The translations under genes were made by a program, and so were the position numbers. A stretch of DNA of 46,614 nt. Source: Bacteroidota bacterium. Lineage in GTDB: Bacteria > Bacteroidota > Bacteroidia > Chitinophagales > Chitinophagaceae. Of the stretch, positions 18,550-27,849 are shown piece after piece (position 1 is the stretch's first letter; each line of letters starts with the position of its first letter). The DNA lies in NCBI GenBank assembly GCA_029560415.1, contig JAKQKY010000010.1, positions 1 to 46,614 of the forward strand, in the 5' to 3' direction. The notes below the pieces were generated by a model. The model saw only the letters and a program-made list of their open reading frames with translations, was not told the origin of the DNA and made no database searches.

Positions 18550-19246
18550 TACTTCACACTGGAAAAGCAGGATCCAGGACATGAACGAGGTGGATGGCAA
18601 ACCAGCTGACCTGGGTGGATTGTGGACTAAATTAGAAGCAAGACTACCTGAAAAGAAAGTGAGCCATAAAAAGAAATATTGGCTAGCTGCAGCAGCCCTG
18701 GTAGCCTGTTTAATGACTGTGTACTTCTTTTATAATGCTGATGAAAGGGAGAATGCACTTGCAAAGGCGATCATATCACCTGTATCAAACAGCAGTTTAA
18801 AAGAGATCGCAGTTGAAAATAAAAAAGCAACAATACCTGTAAATATAACAGTTATCAATAAACGCCCTTCTGTTCAAAAGCCTTTAGTTTCATCTGCGGC
18901 CAGGATCACGTCAACATCCGTGCAAACTACCAGCCTCCATTCACTCCCGTTTGAGGCTGCGGCACTTAAAAGCAATGCAAAACCAGATTCTTCTGAAAGA
19001 CAGATAGCCAGTAACATACAGGCACCAGGTTATCAAACACCTGTTCCCTTGTTTGCCAGTAAAAAATTAAAAGTGATTCACCTGAACGAACTTCAATCGG
19101 CCGATGCCGACCAGGCTTCAACTGAAAATGATCAGGGCTTTCGCTCAATACGCATCAAACTGATGCGTCAACAGGCCCCGGACATGTCGGCCACCAATCA
19201 ATCGCCTTCCGACAATCTCATCAAAATAAAACTTCCGCAAAACTAG
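18527..19246 (+). CDS. Single-pass membrane protein, probable anti-sigma factor
   Basis: This 239-residue protein starts at ATG 18527, overlapping the sigma gene by 23 bases. A cytosolic N-terminus of about 50 residues (DLGGLWTKLEARLPEKKV) precedes one membrane helix at about 51-69 (YWLAAAALVACLMTVYFFY) and a Ser/Thr/Lys-rich periplasmic part of about 170 residues. This topology and gene position are typical of anti-sigma factors in Bacteroidota. It lacks a recognisable FecR or zinc-finger (ZAS) motif, so the assignment rests on context. A TTG two codons upstream is an alternative start. Confidence 0.65.
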   Translation: MSIENQNNTSHWKSRIQDMNEVDGKPADLGGLWTKLEARLPEKKVSHKKKYWLAAAALVACLMTVYFFYNADERENALAKAIISPVSNSSLKEIAVENKKATIPVNITVINKRPSVQKPLVSSAARITSTSVQTTSLHSLPFEAAALKSNAKPDSSERQIASNIQAPGYQTPVPLFASKKLKVIHLNELQSADADQASTENDQGFRSIRIKLMRQQAPDMSATNQSPSDNLIKIKLPQN

Positions 19247-19251
19247 TCAAC

Positions 19252-20319
19252 ATGAAAAAAATCACTTGTATGCTGATGCTCATTGTGAGCATCAACGGGG
19301 AACTTATTGCCCAGGAAAATTCCCCTAACAATCAAAAGGTCTTTGGATTTCCTGTCGAAAAAATGACCCGCAGATTCTATTTCGACCTGGGTAAGGGCAA
19401 TACGATGCAACTGGAACTGGAAGAACTGGATGATCTGCCCAGGATCCGGATCGATTCATTGCTGCGGATCATGCTGGTTGATGCCGATGCTTTAAAATAC
19501 AAGGGCAGCGAACTATCCTCCCGTAATATTGATTATGTATTTGAAAGCAGTGGAGCCAATAAGATCCGCATCAGGGAAATTCGGCAGGCGGGCACAAGCT
19601 ATGTTATAGACCAGGGAAATCCTTCCCTGCTGAAGACGGAGCAGGACAGCGTGTTTATTATGGGAAAAGTACCATCAGGAAATAAAGCACATCATTACCG
19701 CCTAAGTTTCTATTTAAATGACCTCAGCGACCTCACCAGTTACCCTGATTTTAAACTCGCTGAAAAATTTGAAAACATATACAACAGCAAACCTCAACGC
19801 TGGAATACAGAAAAAGGCAGAACATATTTACCAAATGATAAAACGGTATCATCCAAACAGGCTAAAGGACGATTCATGGGATACGATTATCTCAACATTC
19901 GTTTATCGGCCGATATCCAGAATTATAAAAATAATTTTGTACCATCCATCACTCTCGGTGCAGTATTCGACATCAGCAGCAACCGTTTCCGCCATGCATT
20001 TGGTTTCTGGGGAGAATATCATTTTAGTTTTGAAAAAAATGCAGAAGGTAAACTGCAGACCTTTGGAAATAAATTCATCTCACTCAGTTACCAACGTACA
20101 TCCATAAACGAAAATGATAAGAAAACTTTCTTCAATCCGAATATTTCATTTGGAATCCTCACCAAAAGAAAAGGTGAAATGTACGACAAAGGAACGATGA
20201 AGATCGGGGCTGGAAAATTCACCATGTCATCGGGTAGAACCAGCCTGGAACCCATCATCTATTTCACTGATTTTTTCAAACAGGTTTCGCCAGGAATCAG
20301 GCTGGTGCAAAGTTTCTAA
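19252..20319 (+). CDS. Secreted protein, probable outer-membrane beta-barrel, third gene of the sigma operon
   Basis: This 355-residue protein begins with a signal peptide (MKKITCMLMLIVSINGELIA, cleaved near AQENS). The N-terminal half is charged and soluble-looking. The second half alternates short amphipathic strands (YDYLNIRLSADIQNYKNN, FVPSITLGAVFDISSNRF, HAFGFWGEYHFSFEKNA) and ends in a terminal aromatic residue (RLVQSF), as in outer-membrane barrels. It starts five bases after the anti-sigma-like gene, so it may be the product whose state is sensed, or a target of the sigma factor. No family recognised. Confidence 0.65.
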   Translation: MKKITCMLMLIVSINGELIAQENSPNNQKVFGFPVEKMTRRFYFDLGKGNTMQLELEELDDLPRIRIDSLLRIMLVDADALKYKGSELSSRNIDYVFESSGANKIRIREIRQAGTSYVIDQGNPSLLKTEQDSVFIMGKVPSGNKAHHYRLSFYLNDLSDLTSYPDFKLAEKFENIYNSKPQRWNTEKGRTYLPNDKTVSSKQAKGRFMGYDYLNIRLSADIQNYKNNFVPSITLGAVFDISSNRFRHAFGFWGEYHFSFEKNAEGKLQTFGNKFISLSYQRTSINENDKKTFFNPNISFGILTKRKGEMYDKGTMKIGAGKFTMSSGRTSLEPIIYFTDFFKQVSPGIRLVQSF

Positions 20320-20342
20320 AAAATTGTGGGTAAACGCAGTTG

Positions 20343-20846
20343 TTAATCATTCTTATACAACCGCATCATTTGCGAATAGCTCAGCTTGTTGCCGAAAGCA
20401 TGCAGGCAACGGGCTATTCGCTTTGTTTTAGTAGCATCCGTTTTCGCAGATTCTATCCATTTGGAATAATATTGCCGGTGCGACATAGGCAGACTGGTAA
20501 AAAATTCATTTGCTTCGGGTTCATCTGCAAGGCACTCTAGCAAAACGGCCGACAATGGAATTTCCGAAGCATCTTCTTCCAGGGAAACTTCAACGGTATC
20601 TCCTTTTTTCTTCCTGGTACTTTTGCGCATCACCGCGTTAACGGGCATGATAAAATCGCCGCCTCCCATGGGCAATATAGAAATAGCTTTGATCACATGC
20701 TCATCAATGCTACCTTTTACACGGAATGATTTCTTCGTATCGGCCTTTATCTTAACGGCAATTTTTTTTGGAATAAGTAAGTAGGTCCAGCCGGTTTTCT
20801 CACCCTGCTGATCGAATTTGAGGAGCTTCGTTGTGAACTTGATCAT
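20343..20846 (-). CDS. YdeI/OmpD-associated family protein with DUF1905 domain
   Basis: This 167-residue protein has an N-terminal DUF1905-type beta-barrel (WTYLLIPKKIAVKIK, FRVKGSIDEHVIKAISILPM, GGGDFIMPVNAVMRKSTRKK, GDTVEVSLEED) followed by the YdeI/OmdA-type helical tail (FFTSLPMSHRQYYSKWIESA, TKTKRIARCLHAF). The family is linked to bacteriocin or stress protection in some bacteria but has no established enzyme activity. It is cytosolic, with no signal peptide. The tail is convergent with the sigma operon. Confidence in family is good, in function low. Confidence 0.78.
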   Translation of the reverse strand: MIKFTTKLLKFDQQGEKTGWTYLLIPKKIAVKIKADTKKSFRVKGSIDEHVIKAISILPMGGGDFIMPVNAVMRKSTRKKKGDTVEVSLEEDASEIPLSAVLLECLADEPEANEFFTSLPMSHRQYYSKWIESAKTDATKTKRIARCLHAFGNKLSYSQMMRLYKND

Positions 20847-20892
20847 GCACGTAAAAATATAAAAAATACGATCCTGCGCTTCACGAACGTAT

Positions 20893-20920
20893 AAAAAAAG
20901 CCCCCGGAAAACCAGGGGCC
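20893..20920 (-). terminator. Rho-independent terminator after the DsbA-like gene
   Basis: On the minus strand GCCCCTGG pairs with CCGGGGGC (one T-G wobble) across a TTTT loop, followed by seven T. It starts a few bases past the stop at 20927. Confidence 0.88.
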
Positions 20921-20926
20921 AATGCT

Positions 20927-21496
20927 TTATGCTCTTTGTTTGGCAGGTGCCTTTTTCTTAACTTTTTTAAGGGCGGCATCAATGGCCTTGCTCAATTCTT
21001 CGTAAGTTGGTTTGCCTGTTACCAGGGTTCCATTCACGAAAAAGGTAGGAACATCTTTTACACCGCGGTTCAATCCTTCTCTCAGATCGCCCTGTACCTG
21101 CCAACCATAAGTGGCATTTACCAGTTCATCGAGAAAACGTTTGTTGTTTACACCGGCTTCTTTAGAATGTAATTTCAAGCTGGTAGTACCCAGGTTGCGA
21201 CGATTCGCAAACAGGATGTTGTGCATTTCCCAAAATTTACCTTCCTGCGCAGTTGCAACAGCAGCTTCACCTGCTTTTAAGCTACGCTGGTGAATATTGG
21301 TTAAGGGAAAATGACGAAAATTAAACCTGATTCTTCCATCGTAATCTTCGAGTAATTTTTTTACCACCTCATTGGCTTTCGCACAAACTTCACTTTCATA
21401 TTCTCCAAATTCTTCCAGTGTTACTTCCGCTTTAGGGTTTCCTACAAATACGTCTTTTGGTTCTATAATTTCAACCACTTCTTTTTTAAATGCCAT
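20927..21496 (-). CDS. DsbA/thioredoxin-fold protein with a single active-site cysteine
   Basis: This 189-residue protein has no signal peptide, so it is probably cytosolic. EVTLEEFGEYESEVCAKANE aligns with the DsbA-family entry into the active site (FGDYECPYC), but the first Cys is Ser35 and only Cys38 remains. FNFRHFPLTNIHQRSLKAGE, FWEMHNILFANR and the cis-proline loop DVPTFFVNGTLV are well conserved, as in the thioredoxin domains related to the tail of some NhaA antiporters. The C-terminus is Lys/Ala-rich (ALKKVKKKAPAKQRA). With one Cys it cannot be a dithiol oxidoreductase of normal type; a peroxiredoxin-like, glutathione-linked or non-redox role is possible. Confidence 0.78.
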   Translation of the reverse strand: MAFKKEVVEIIEPKDVFVGNPKAEVTLEEFGEYESEVCAKANEVVKKLLEDYDGRIRFNFRHFPLTNIHQRSLKAGEAAVATAQEGKFWEMHNILFANRRNLGTTSLKLHSKEAGVNNKRFLDELVNATYGWQVQGDLREGLNRGVKDVPTFFVNGTLVTGKPTYEELSKAIDAALKKVKKKAPAKQRA

Positions 21497-21714
21497 GATT
21501 TCTTCTTTTACTTGATATTAACCGGTGGCCGCTTCCACATTGGCATCCGGTCTTTGTTGTTAATTTACTACAATCTGTTTGTCCTGACTGAATCGCCTGA
21601 AGGTAGTATTTTTTAAAATGTTTTAAAAACCGTGCAACATATTTTCCGTAAAACGGCAAATTAGTGCCTGATAATCAATGATATAAAATGTCTATATTTT
21701 TTTTATAATGTATT

Positions 21715-24327
21715 TTAAGCCGGCATTTTGGCCACGGTTTCATTTCTGAATACCACGGTACCATCAAATACATCTACCAATACCGGTTTGGTTTTATCGA
21801 TCGTTCCTGCCAGTATCTTTTTGCTTAACTGGTTCACAATTTCCCGTTGAATGAGCCTTTTAAGGGGCCTTGCTCCAAACTGTACATCGTATCCATTTTC
21901 TGCCAGGTAGTCGAGGGCATAATCGCTGAACTGGAGGTCGATCCCGTTTTGGCCAACGAGCTTTCTCAGGTTTTCCAGCTGGATCGAGATGATGCCTTTG
22001 ATCTCGTTTTTCATCAGTGGCTGAAACATGATGATCTCATCTATTCGATTCAGGAATTCGGGACGAATGGTCTGCTTCAGCAGGTTGACCACTTCTACCT
22101 TTGTACGTTCTACCACTTCCTCCTTATTCTTTTCCGTTACATTCTCAAAATTATCCTGTATCACCTGGCTGCCCATATTGCTGGTCATGATGATGATCGT
22201 GTTCTTGAAATTCACCACACGTCCTTTGTTATCGGTAAGCCGGCCGTCGTCGAGCACCTGCAACAACACATTGTACACATCGGGATGTGCTTTTTCAATT
22301 TCATCGAGCAATACCACGGAATATGGTTTTCGTCTAACCGCCTCCGTTAACTGACCACCTTCATCATATCCAACATATCCCGGAGGCGCACCTACCAAAC
22401 GACTCACTGAGTGTTTTTCCTGGTATTCGCTCATGTCAATCCTCGTCATCATATTTTCGTCGTCAAACAAATAATCGGCTAGTGCTTTGGCCAACTCCGT
22501 TTTACCTACACCGGTAGTTCCCAAAAATATAAAAGAACCAATTGGCCTGCGGGCGTCCTGTAATCCGGCCCTGCTGCGACGGATGGCATCCGATACCGCT
22601 TCAATGGCTTCATCTTGTCCCACTACCCTTTTATGCAGTTCATCTTCCAGCAACAATAATTTCTCTCTTTCACTCTGCAGCATTTTTGACACCGGTATAC
22701 CGGTAGATTTAGCAACGCTTTCGGCAATATCTTCCGCATCCACCTCTTCTTTTAACAGGCGTTTTTCAGATAATTCCCCAAGCTGCCTTGTCAATTCCAC
22801 AATCTGTGTTTCCTGCTCTTTCACTTTACCATAGCGGATTTCGGCCACTTTACCATAATCTCCATTCCTTTCCGCTTGTTCTGCTTCCTGCTTCAATTGT
22901 TCAATACCCGCTTTTCCGTTCTGTATCTTTTCAACGATCTCTTTTTCCTGTTTCCATTTCGATTTATAGGTATCTCTTTCCACAGATAAATTAGCGATCT
23001 CTGTATTCAGGTCTTTCAGCTTGCTTTCATCATGTTCTCTCTTGATGGCTTCTCTTTCAATTTCCAATTGCCTGATCTGTCTTTCCAGTTTATCCAGCTC
23101 TTCCGGCATGGAGTTCATCTCCAATCTTAACTTCGCTGCGCTTTCATCAATGAGGTCAATAGCCTTGTCGGGCAAAAACCGGTCCGTAATATACCTGTGC
23201 GATAATTCAACTGCAGCAATGATGGCTTCATCCTTGATACGAACGTGGTGATATGTTTCGTAACGGTCTTTTAATCCCCTTAATATCGATATAGCATCTT
23301 CCACGCTTGGTTCATCGATCATTACTTTCTGAAACCGCCTTTCCAATGCTTTGTCTTTTTCAAAAAATTTCTGGTATTCCGATAAAGTAGTGGCACCAAT
23401 GGCCCTGAGTTCACCCCTTGCCAATGCAGGTTTTAATATATTGGCCGCATCCATCGCTCCATCGCCCCCACCAGCGCCCACCAGGGTATGAATTTCATCA
23501 ATGAATAAAACAATATCTCCTTCGCCGGATATAACTTCCTTCACAACTGATTTCAGTCTTTCTTCAAATTCGCCTTTGTACTTAGCTCCGGCGATCAATT
23601 GCCCCATGTCGAGCGCATAGATCGTTTTTGATTTTAAATTTTCAGGCACGTCTCCGTTCACAATTCGCATAGCCAATCCTTCTGCAATGGCTGTTTTTCC
23701 CACACCGGGTTCACCAACCAGGATCGGGTTATTTTTTGTACGGCGACTAAGAATGTGCAATGTTCTGCGGATCTCTTCATCTCTTCCAATGACCGGATCG
23801 AGTTTTCCTGCACGAGCGAGTTCATTTAAATTTTTCGCATATTTATTCAATGCGTTGAATTGCGTTTCCTGTGTTTGAGAAGAAACGGTTGATCCTTTCC
23901 GTAAGTCTTTGATGGCTGTGATGAGTCCCTTTTCTGTAAGTCCTGCGTCTTTCAATAATTTGGCAGGAGCATCATTGCCTTGTAAGATAGAAAGGAGTAA
24001 ATGTTCGGGTGTAACAAATTCATCGCCGAAGGTTTTCAACACAGCGCCTGCACGCAGGATGGCTGCATTGGCATCCCTGCCCAATGACGTTGCTGGTTCA
24101 GCTTTGGTAGTTGGTAATTTCTTAAGTAACTCTTCCAGCTTCGATTCAACGAGATTAACGGTTACATTGTTTTTCTTCAACAAATAATCGATAGGCGAAT
24201 CTTCCATCGTAAGCATGGCTTTCAGAAAATGTTCGTTTTCTATATTTGGATTCTGTTGATTAAAAGCCAGTTGCTGTGCCTGTTGCACAAGTTCAGCTGC
24301 TTTAATGGTAAAATTATTCAGGTTCAT
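21715..24327 (-). CDS. clpB: ATP-dependent disaggregase ClpB
   Basis: This 870-residue Hsp100 chaperone rescues aggregated protein together with DnaK. Order of domains: Clp N-terminal repeats (first about 150 residues), AAA1 with [15 protein letters not shown] and [16 protein letters not shown], a coiled-coil middle domain ([19 protein letters not shown] to about residue 540, the mark of ClpB against ClpA or ClpC), AAA2 with [20 protein letters not shown] and [16 protein letters not shown], and a C-terminal D2-small domain ending near VAKMPA. Length is normal. A TAAGTTTG element 41 bp upstream is a candidate promoter. It is divergent from the serine hydrolase gene. Confidence 0.97.
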   Translation of the reverse strand: MNLNNFTIKAAELVQQAQQLAFNQQNPNIENEHFLKAMLTMEDSPIDYLLKKNNVTVNLVESKLEELLKKLPTTKAEPATSLGRDANAAILRAGAVLKTFGDEFVTPEHLLLSILQGNDAPAKLLKDAGLTEKGLITAIKDLRKGSTVSSQTQETQFNALNKYAKNLNELARAGKLDPVIGRDEEIRRTLHILSRRTKNNPILVGEPGVGKTAIAEGLAMRIVNGDVPENLKSKTIYALDMGQLIAGAKYKGEFEERLKSVVKEVISGEGDIVLFIDEIHTLVGAGGGDGAMDAANILKPALARGELRAIGATTLSEYQKFFEKDKALERRFQKVMIDEPSVEDAISILRGLKDRYETYHHVRIKDEAIIAAVELSHRYITDRFLPDKAIDLIDESAAKLRLEMNSMPEELDKLERQIRQLEIEREAIKREHDESKLKDLNTEIANLSVERDTYKSKWKQEKEIVEKIQNGKAGIEQLKQEAEQAERNGDYGKVAEIRYGKVKEQETQIVELTRQLGELSEKRLLKEEVDAEDIAESVAKSTGIPVSKMLQSEREKLLLLEDELHKRVVGQDEAIEAVSDAIRRSRAGLQDARRPIGSFIFLGTTGVGKTELAKALADYLFDDENMMTRIDMSEYQEKHSVSRLVGAPPGYVGYDEGGQLTEAVRRKPYSVVLLDEIEKAHPDVYNVLLQVLDDGRLTDNKGRVVNFKNTIIIMTSNMGSQVIQDNFENVTEKNKEEVVERTKVEVVNLLKQTIRPEFLNRIDEIIMFQPLMKNEIKGIISIQLENLRKLVGQNGIDLQFSDYALDYLAENGYDVQFGARPLKRLIQREIVNQLSKKILAGTIDKTKPVLVDVFDGTVVFRNETVAKMPA

Positions 24328-24367
24328 ATTTTTACAAATTAGATAGGTTAATTTTAAACTTAGTCTG

Positions 24368-24375
24368 CAAACTTA
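24368..24375 (-). promoter_or_regulatory. Candidate -7 element (TAAGTTTG) for clpB
   Basis: Minus-strand TAAGTTTG fits TANNTTTG and lies 41 bp before the clpB ATG, a plausible leader length. A convincing -33 element was not found. No CIRCE-type inverted repeat was seen. Confidence 0.4.
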
Positions 24376-24399
24376 TATCCAAATAAAAATCAGGAAAAT

Positions 24400-25515
24400 A
24401 TGACATATAAAAGGCGAATAAACTGCCTGCATTGCAGCTTAATCGGGTGTTTCCTGCTAATGTTACAGGTTACCCAGGCTCAACCCGATTTTACCCGGGT
24501 AGACAAATGGCTTTCTGATAACCTGGGTGGATTGGGCGGAAGGGCGGTTTTGTTGATATATAAAGATGGAAAGCAACTCTATGCCAGGGCTGAAAATGAC
24601 ATGAATCGCAGGCAAAAGATGGCTGGAAAATTCATGGCCAGAAAAACAGGCAAATCTTCTGATGAAGTATTAAAAGATTTTGATGAGAACAGTAAGATCA
24701 ACATCGCCAGTTGCAGTAAATGGTTGAGTGCGGCACTTATAATGACCTTTGTAGACGAAGGCAAACTGAAGACCACAGATACGATAGGTCGGTATTTACC
24801 CATCATGACAGCCAATGGTAAGGGAACGATTACGATTGCAGATTGCCTGAGTCATTTAACTGGAATAAAATCGGAAGGACTCAAAGAAAACAAAACCTTT
24901 TTACAAACGGCTTCGATGCAGGAAGCCATGAAAGTAATTGCGGCATTACCGGTTGAAGCTGCACCGGGTAAGTCATTCAGGTATAGCAGCATTGGACTGC
25001 AGTTAGCCGCTGCCGTTATAGAGCAGATCAGCGGCAAAGATTTTGAAACTTTGTTTGCTGAACGTATTGCAGGACCTTGTGATATGAAGCAAACCGATTT
25101 TGGACATAAAAAGGTTCCCCTTGCTGCAGGCGGGGCGCAAAGTACGGCAACCGATTATATCCATTTCCTCGATATGATCCTGCACGACGGGCAATACAAT
25201 GGAAAAACGGTGTTGAAAAAAAGCAGCGTTGCAGAAATGCAATTCAATTATATAGCCGGAAAGCAAATCATGCATGTGCCCGAAGAAGCAGGCAATTGGG
25301 GATATGGATATGGTGAATGGGTGATGGACCGGACCCTGCAGGGTAAACGATCTGATGTGGCCAGCAGCCCGGGATTATTCGGCAGTTTTCCCTGGGTCGA
25401 CAATAAAAACCAATATGTAGGCATCCTCTTAACCTATAACCTGAAACACAAAGGAAGAGGTGAAAAATACCTGGAGCTGAAAAAACTGGTGGATGATGCG
25501 ATTACAAAATATTAA
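24400..25515 (+). CDS. Secreted serine hydrolase, beta-lactamase/penicillin-binding fold
   Basis: This 371-residue protein has a signal peptide ending near QVTQAQPD. The class C beta-lactamase / DD-peptidase signature is present: Ser104-x-x-Lys107 in INIASCSKWLSAAL, Tyr195 in FRYSSIGLQLAAA (YxN position), and DCLSHLTGIKSEG between them. The third motif is not obvious; the C-terminal part contains GNWGYGYGEWVMD and SPGLFGSFPWVDN. Such proteins are esterases or peptidases of unknown substrate in Bacteroidota and are not necessarily resistance enzymes. It is divergent from clpB; the beta-barrel-like gene follows after 36 bp on the same strand. Confidence 0.82.
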   Translation: MTYKRRINCLHCSLIGCFLLMLQVTQAQPDFTRVDKWLSDNLGGLGGRAVLLIYKDGKQLYARAENDMNRRQKMAGKFMARKTGKSSDEVLKDFDENSKINIASCSKWLSAALIMTFVDEGKLKTTDTIGRYLPIMTANGKGTITIADCLSHLTGIKSEGLKENKTFLQTASMQEAMKVIAALPVEAAPGKSFRYSSIGLQLAAAVIEQISGKDFETLFAERIAGPCDMKQTDFGHKKVPLAAGGAQSTATDYIHFLDMILHDGQYNGKTVLKKSSVAEMQFNYIAGKQIMHVPEEAGNWGYGYGEWVMDRTLQGKRSDVASSPGLFGSFPWVDNKNQYVGILLTYNLKHKGRGEKYLELKKLVDDAITKY

Positions 25516-25551
25516 CGCCCTATTTGGGTCATTCCTGTAATTTTGCAGGCA

Positions 25552-26373
25552 ATGAAGATAAAGACCACATTGCGCTCATGGCTGGCTGCTTGTATTTTAA
25601 TGCTGCATTTTTTGCCTGCCGGCGCTCAGAAAAAAAGCAGGCTGCTGGAAGGCATGTACATTCAATGGGGATATAACACTGAATGGTATACGAAGAGCAA
25701 TATCCATTTCAGCATGGCCAATGGCGATAAATTCACCTTACATCATGCCAGGGCAGAAGATAAACCAGACCTTGATGCTATTTTGAAAAAACCTGCCGAA
25801 ATTTCCATTCCTCAATACAATTACCGCATTGGCTTCTACCTGAACAAAGCGCATACAAAAGCGATCGAATTGAATTTTGATCACCCGAAATATGTTGTGG
25901 TCGACGGGCAGAAAGTTCATGTAACAGGTACCATTGATGGCAAACCGGTTGATGGAGACAGTATTTTAAATCCTGATACATTCCTTCACCTGGAACATAC
26001 CGATGGAGCCAATTGGTTTCACATCAATTATGTGCAACAGAAGACCATTTTTACTACTTATAAGAAAGCAAGGCCGTTGGTAAACCTTATCTGGAAAGCC
26101 GGGTTGGGCATTAATGTACCTCGTACCGACTTTACCTGGCGGGGCGACAGGCTGAATAATAAATTTCACATTGCCGGTTACAATATAGGAGTAGAAGGAG
26201 GTGCGAGGATCTATCCTTTTAAAAAACTATTTTTTGAATTTACCGGTAAAACCGGGTATGTAAAATATGTAAATGCGCTGGCTAATAGTGTTGGAATGAA
26301 AGGTAACCGGGCAAAACATAGTTTCGGATATATTGAATTGATCGGGCTGATTGGCTATGATATTCCTTTTTAA
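25552..26373 (+). CDS. Secreted outer-membrane beta-barrel-like protein of unknown function
   Basis: This 273-residue protein has a signal peptide (RSWLAACILMLHFLPAGA, cleaved before QKK). The mature part opens with LEGMYIQWGYNTEWYTKSNI and FSMANGDKFTLHHARAEDKP, contains strand pairs such as NYRIGFYLNKAHTKAIELNF, and ends with GYIELIGLIGYDIPF, whose terminal Phe fits a barrel-assembly signal. No enzyme motif is visible. ATG 25552 is used in place of the TTG at 25543. A perfect terminator follows. Confidence 0.65.
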   Translation: MKIKTTLRSWLAACILMLHFLPAGAQKKSRLLEGMYIQWGYNTEWYTKSNIHFSMANGDKFTLHHARAEDKPDLDAILKKPAEISIPQYNYRIGFYLNKAHTKAIELNFDHPKYVVVDGQKVHVTGTIDGKPVDGDSILNPDTFLHLEHTDGANWFHINYVQQKTIFTTYKKARPLVNLIWKAGLGINVPRTDFTWRGDRLNNKFHIAGYNIGVEGGARIYPFKKLFFEFTGKTGYVKYVNALANSVGMKGNRAKHSFGYIELIGLIGYDIPF

Positions 26374-26394
26374 TAAATTAAGTTAGTTCCATAT

Positions 26395-26424
26395 AAACCC
26401 TGTTGCATTAACAGGGTTTTGTTT
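26395..26424 (+). terminator. Rho-independent terminator after the barrel-like gene
   Basis: AAACCCTGTT (26395-26404) pairs perfectly with AACAGGGTTT (26410-26419) across GCATT, followed by TGTTTTT. The next gene starts only about 20 bp later. Confidence 0.88.
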
Positions 26425-26443
26425 TTCGCCAAAATTGATTTGT

Positions 26444-26806
26444 ATGTACGAAAATAAAAGACAGAAACTGGCACCGGTAAAAGTATTCTACCAACGTGTG
26501 CTGAAAAATTGCCTGGCAGCTTTATTTTTTATTATTATCTGCCTTTCGGTTGGCATCATTGGTTATAAATTTACCATACCTGAATTTGACTGGTACGATA
26601 GCCTGCTCAATGCATCTATGATCCTGAGTGGAATGGGACCGATCATTGATGCCGATATTGTGCTTACAAAAAGCGCCAAGGTATTTGCATCTGTATATGC
26701 CTTATTCAGTGGTATCGCATTTATATCAACCTTCTGGATCCTGATTGCCCCGATCGCTCATCGGTTCTTTCATAAGTTGCACCTGGAGAATAAACAGGAA
26801 GATTGA
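26444..26806 (+). CDS. Small membrane protein resembling a two-helix K+-channel fold
   Basis: This 120-residue protein has two hydrophobic helices, at about 21-41 (KNCLAALFFIIICLSVGIIG) and 79-105 (FASVYALFSGIAFISTFWIL). Between them YDSLLNASMILSGMGPI (about 51-67) looks like a pore helix plus filter, but SGMGP stands where channels have T-V-G-Y-G-D. The TM1-P-TM2 layout is that of the Ion_trans_2 family. A K+-selective pore is unlikely without the filter; a non-selective channel or a regulatory relic is possible. Start ATG 26444 is preferred to a TTG three codons upstream. It sits alone between terminator and queG. Confidence 0.55.
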   Translation: MYENKRQKLAPVKVFYQRVLKNCLAALFFIIICLSVGIIGYKFTIPEFDWYDSLLNASMILSGMGPIIDADIVLTKSAKVFASVYALFSGIAFISTFWILIAPIAHRFFHKLHLENKQED

Positions 26807-26919
26807 GGGCTTAATTATTTTTTACCAACACTACCCTTTCCAGAAAATCAGGAACCAGTGAAAAAGATAAAATTTCACCATGCCCCTTAGCAAATTTTAT
26901 TGGTTAATTTTAAATTTAT

Positions 26920-27843
26920 ATGCAAGCTGCTTCCGCATCAAATTTTATTAAAAAAACCACCCGGGAATTGGGATTTGATTTTTGTGGAATAGCCCGTGCC
27001 TGTTTCCTGGAGGAGGATGCCAGGCGACTTGATACCTGGTTGAATAAAGGCATGCATGGACAAATGCATTACATGCAGAACCATTTCGAATTGCGGGTAG
27101 ATCCAACAAAACTTGTTCCCGGAGCCCGGTCGGTGATTACACTTCTTATGAATTATTACCCTGAAGTAGTACAACCAGGAGATGCATTACAGGTTGCAAA
27201 ATATGCATACGGAAACGACTATCATGAGCTGATCAGGGATAAATTAAAAACCTTATTTAAAAAGATCAAAGAGAATATCGGTGACGTGAATGGCCGGGGA
27301 TTTGTTGACAGTGCACCAGTATTAGAAAGAACCTGGGCACAGCACGCCGGCCTTGGATGGATCGGCAAAAATGGAAACCTCATCAATAAGCAACAAGGTT
27401 CGTTTTTTTTCATCGCAACATTGATCGTGGATCTTGATCTTGAATATGATGACCCATTTGTAAAAGACTATTGCGGAACCTGTACCAGGTGTATCGATCA
27501 TTGCCCTACCGAAGCCATTCTGCCCGACAAAGTAATTGATGGCAGTAAATGCATTTCTTATTTTACAATAGAACTTAAGGATGCACTTCTTCCAGGAAAC
27601 ATGAAAGGTCAATTTGACCAATGGTTATTTGGATGCGATGTTTGCCAGGATGTTTGTCCCTGGAATCGGTTTTCGAAACCAACAACAGAAGCTGGCTTTA
27701 AACCGCTGCCCGAAATACTTGAGTATACAAAAGATGACTGGGAAGCACTTACTGAAGAACAATTCAGCATCATCTTTAAAGACTCCGCGATTAAAAGAAC
27801 AAAGTACGCAGGCATTAAACGCAACCTTCGATTTATTCAATAA
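26920..27843 (+). CDS. queG: Epoxyqueuosine reductase QueG
   Basis: This 307-residue cobalamin-dependent iron-sulfur enzyme reduces epoxyqueuosine to queuosine in the tRNA wobble base, the last step of the pathway. An N-terminal cobalamin-binding region ([20 protein letters not shown]) with the conserved Asp130 in [13 protein letters not shown] precedes two [4Fe-4S] motifs: [12 protein letters not shown] (Cys185, 188, 191, 195) and [10 protein letters not shown] (Cys239, 242, 246). The HEAT-like tail found in longer members is absent, so this is the short form. anmK starts six bases after the stop. Confidence 0.95.
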   Translation: MQAASASNFIKKTTRELGFDFCGIARACFLEEDARRLDTWLNKGMHGQMHYMQNHFELRVDPTKLVPGARSVITLLMNYYPEVVQPGDALQVAKYAYGNDYHELIRDKLKTLFKKIKENIGDVNGRGFVDSAPVLERTWAQHAGLGWIGKNGNLINKQQGSFFFIATLIVDLDLEYDDPFVKDYCGTCTRCIDHCPTEAILPDKVIDGSKCISYFTIELKDALLPGNMKGQFDQWLFGCDVCQDVCPWNRFSKPTTEAGFKPLPEILEYTKDDWEALTEEQFSIIFKDSAIKRTKYAGIKRNLRFIQ

Positions 27844-27849
27844 TTTGAT

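Noticed and set aside
21847-22350. 167-codon open frame opposite clpB
   Set aside because: Antisense shadow of the AAA2 region of ClpB.
25538-25545. TAATTTTG as a promoter for the barrel-like gene at 25552
   Set aside because: It ends six bases before the ATG and the gene probably belongs to the serine hydrolase operon; the spacing to TTTG at 25523 is only 11 bases.
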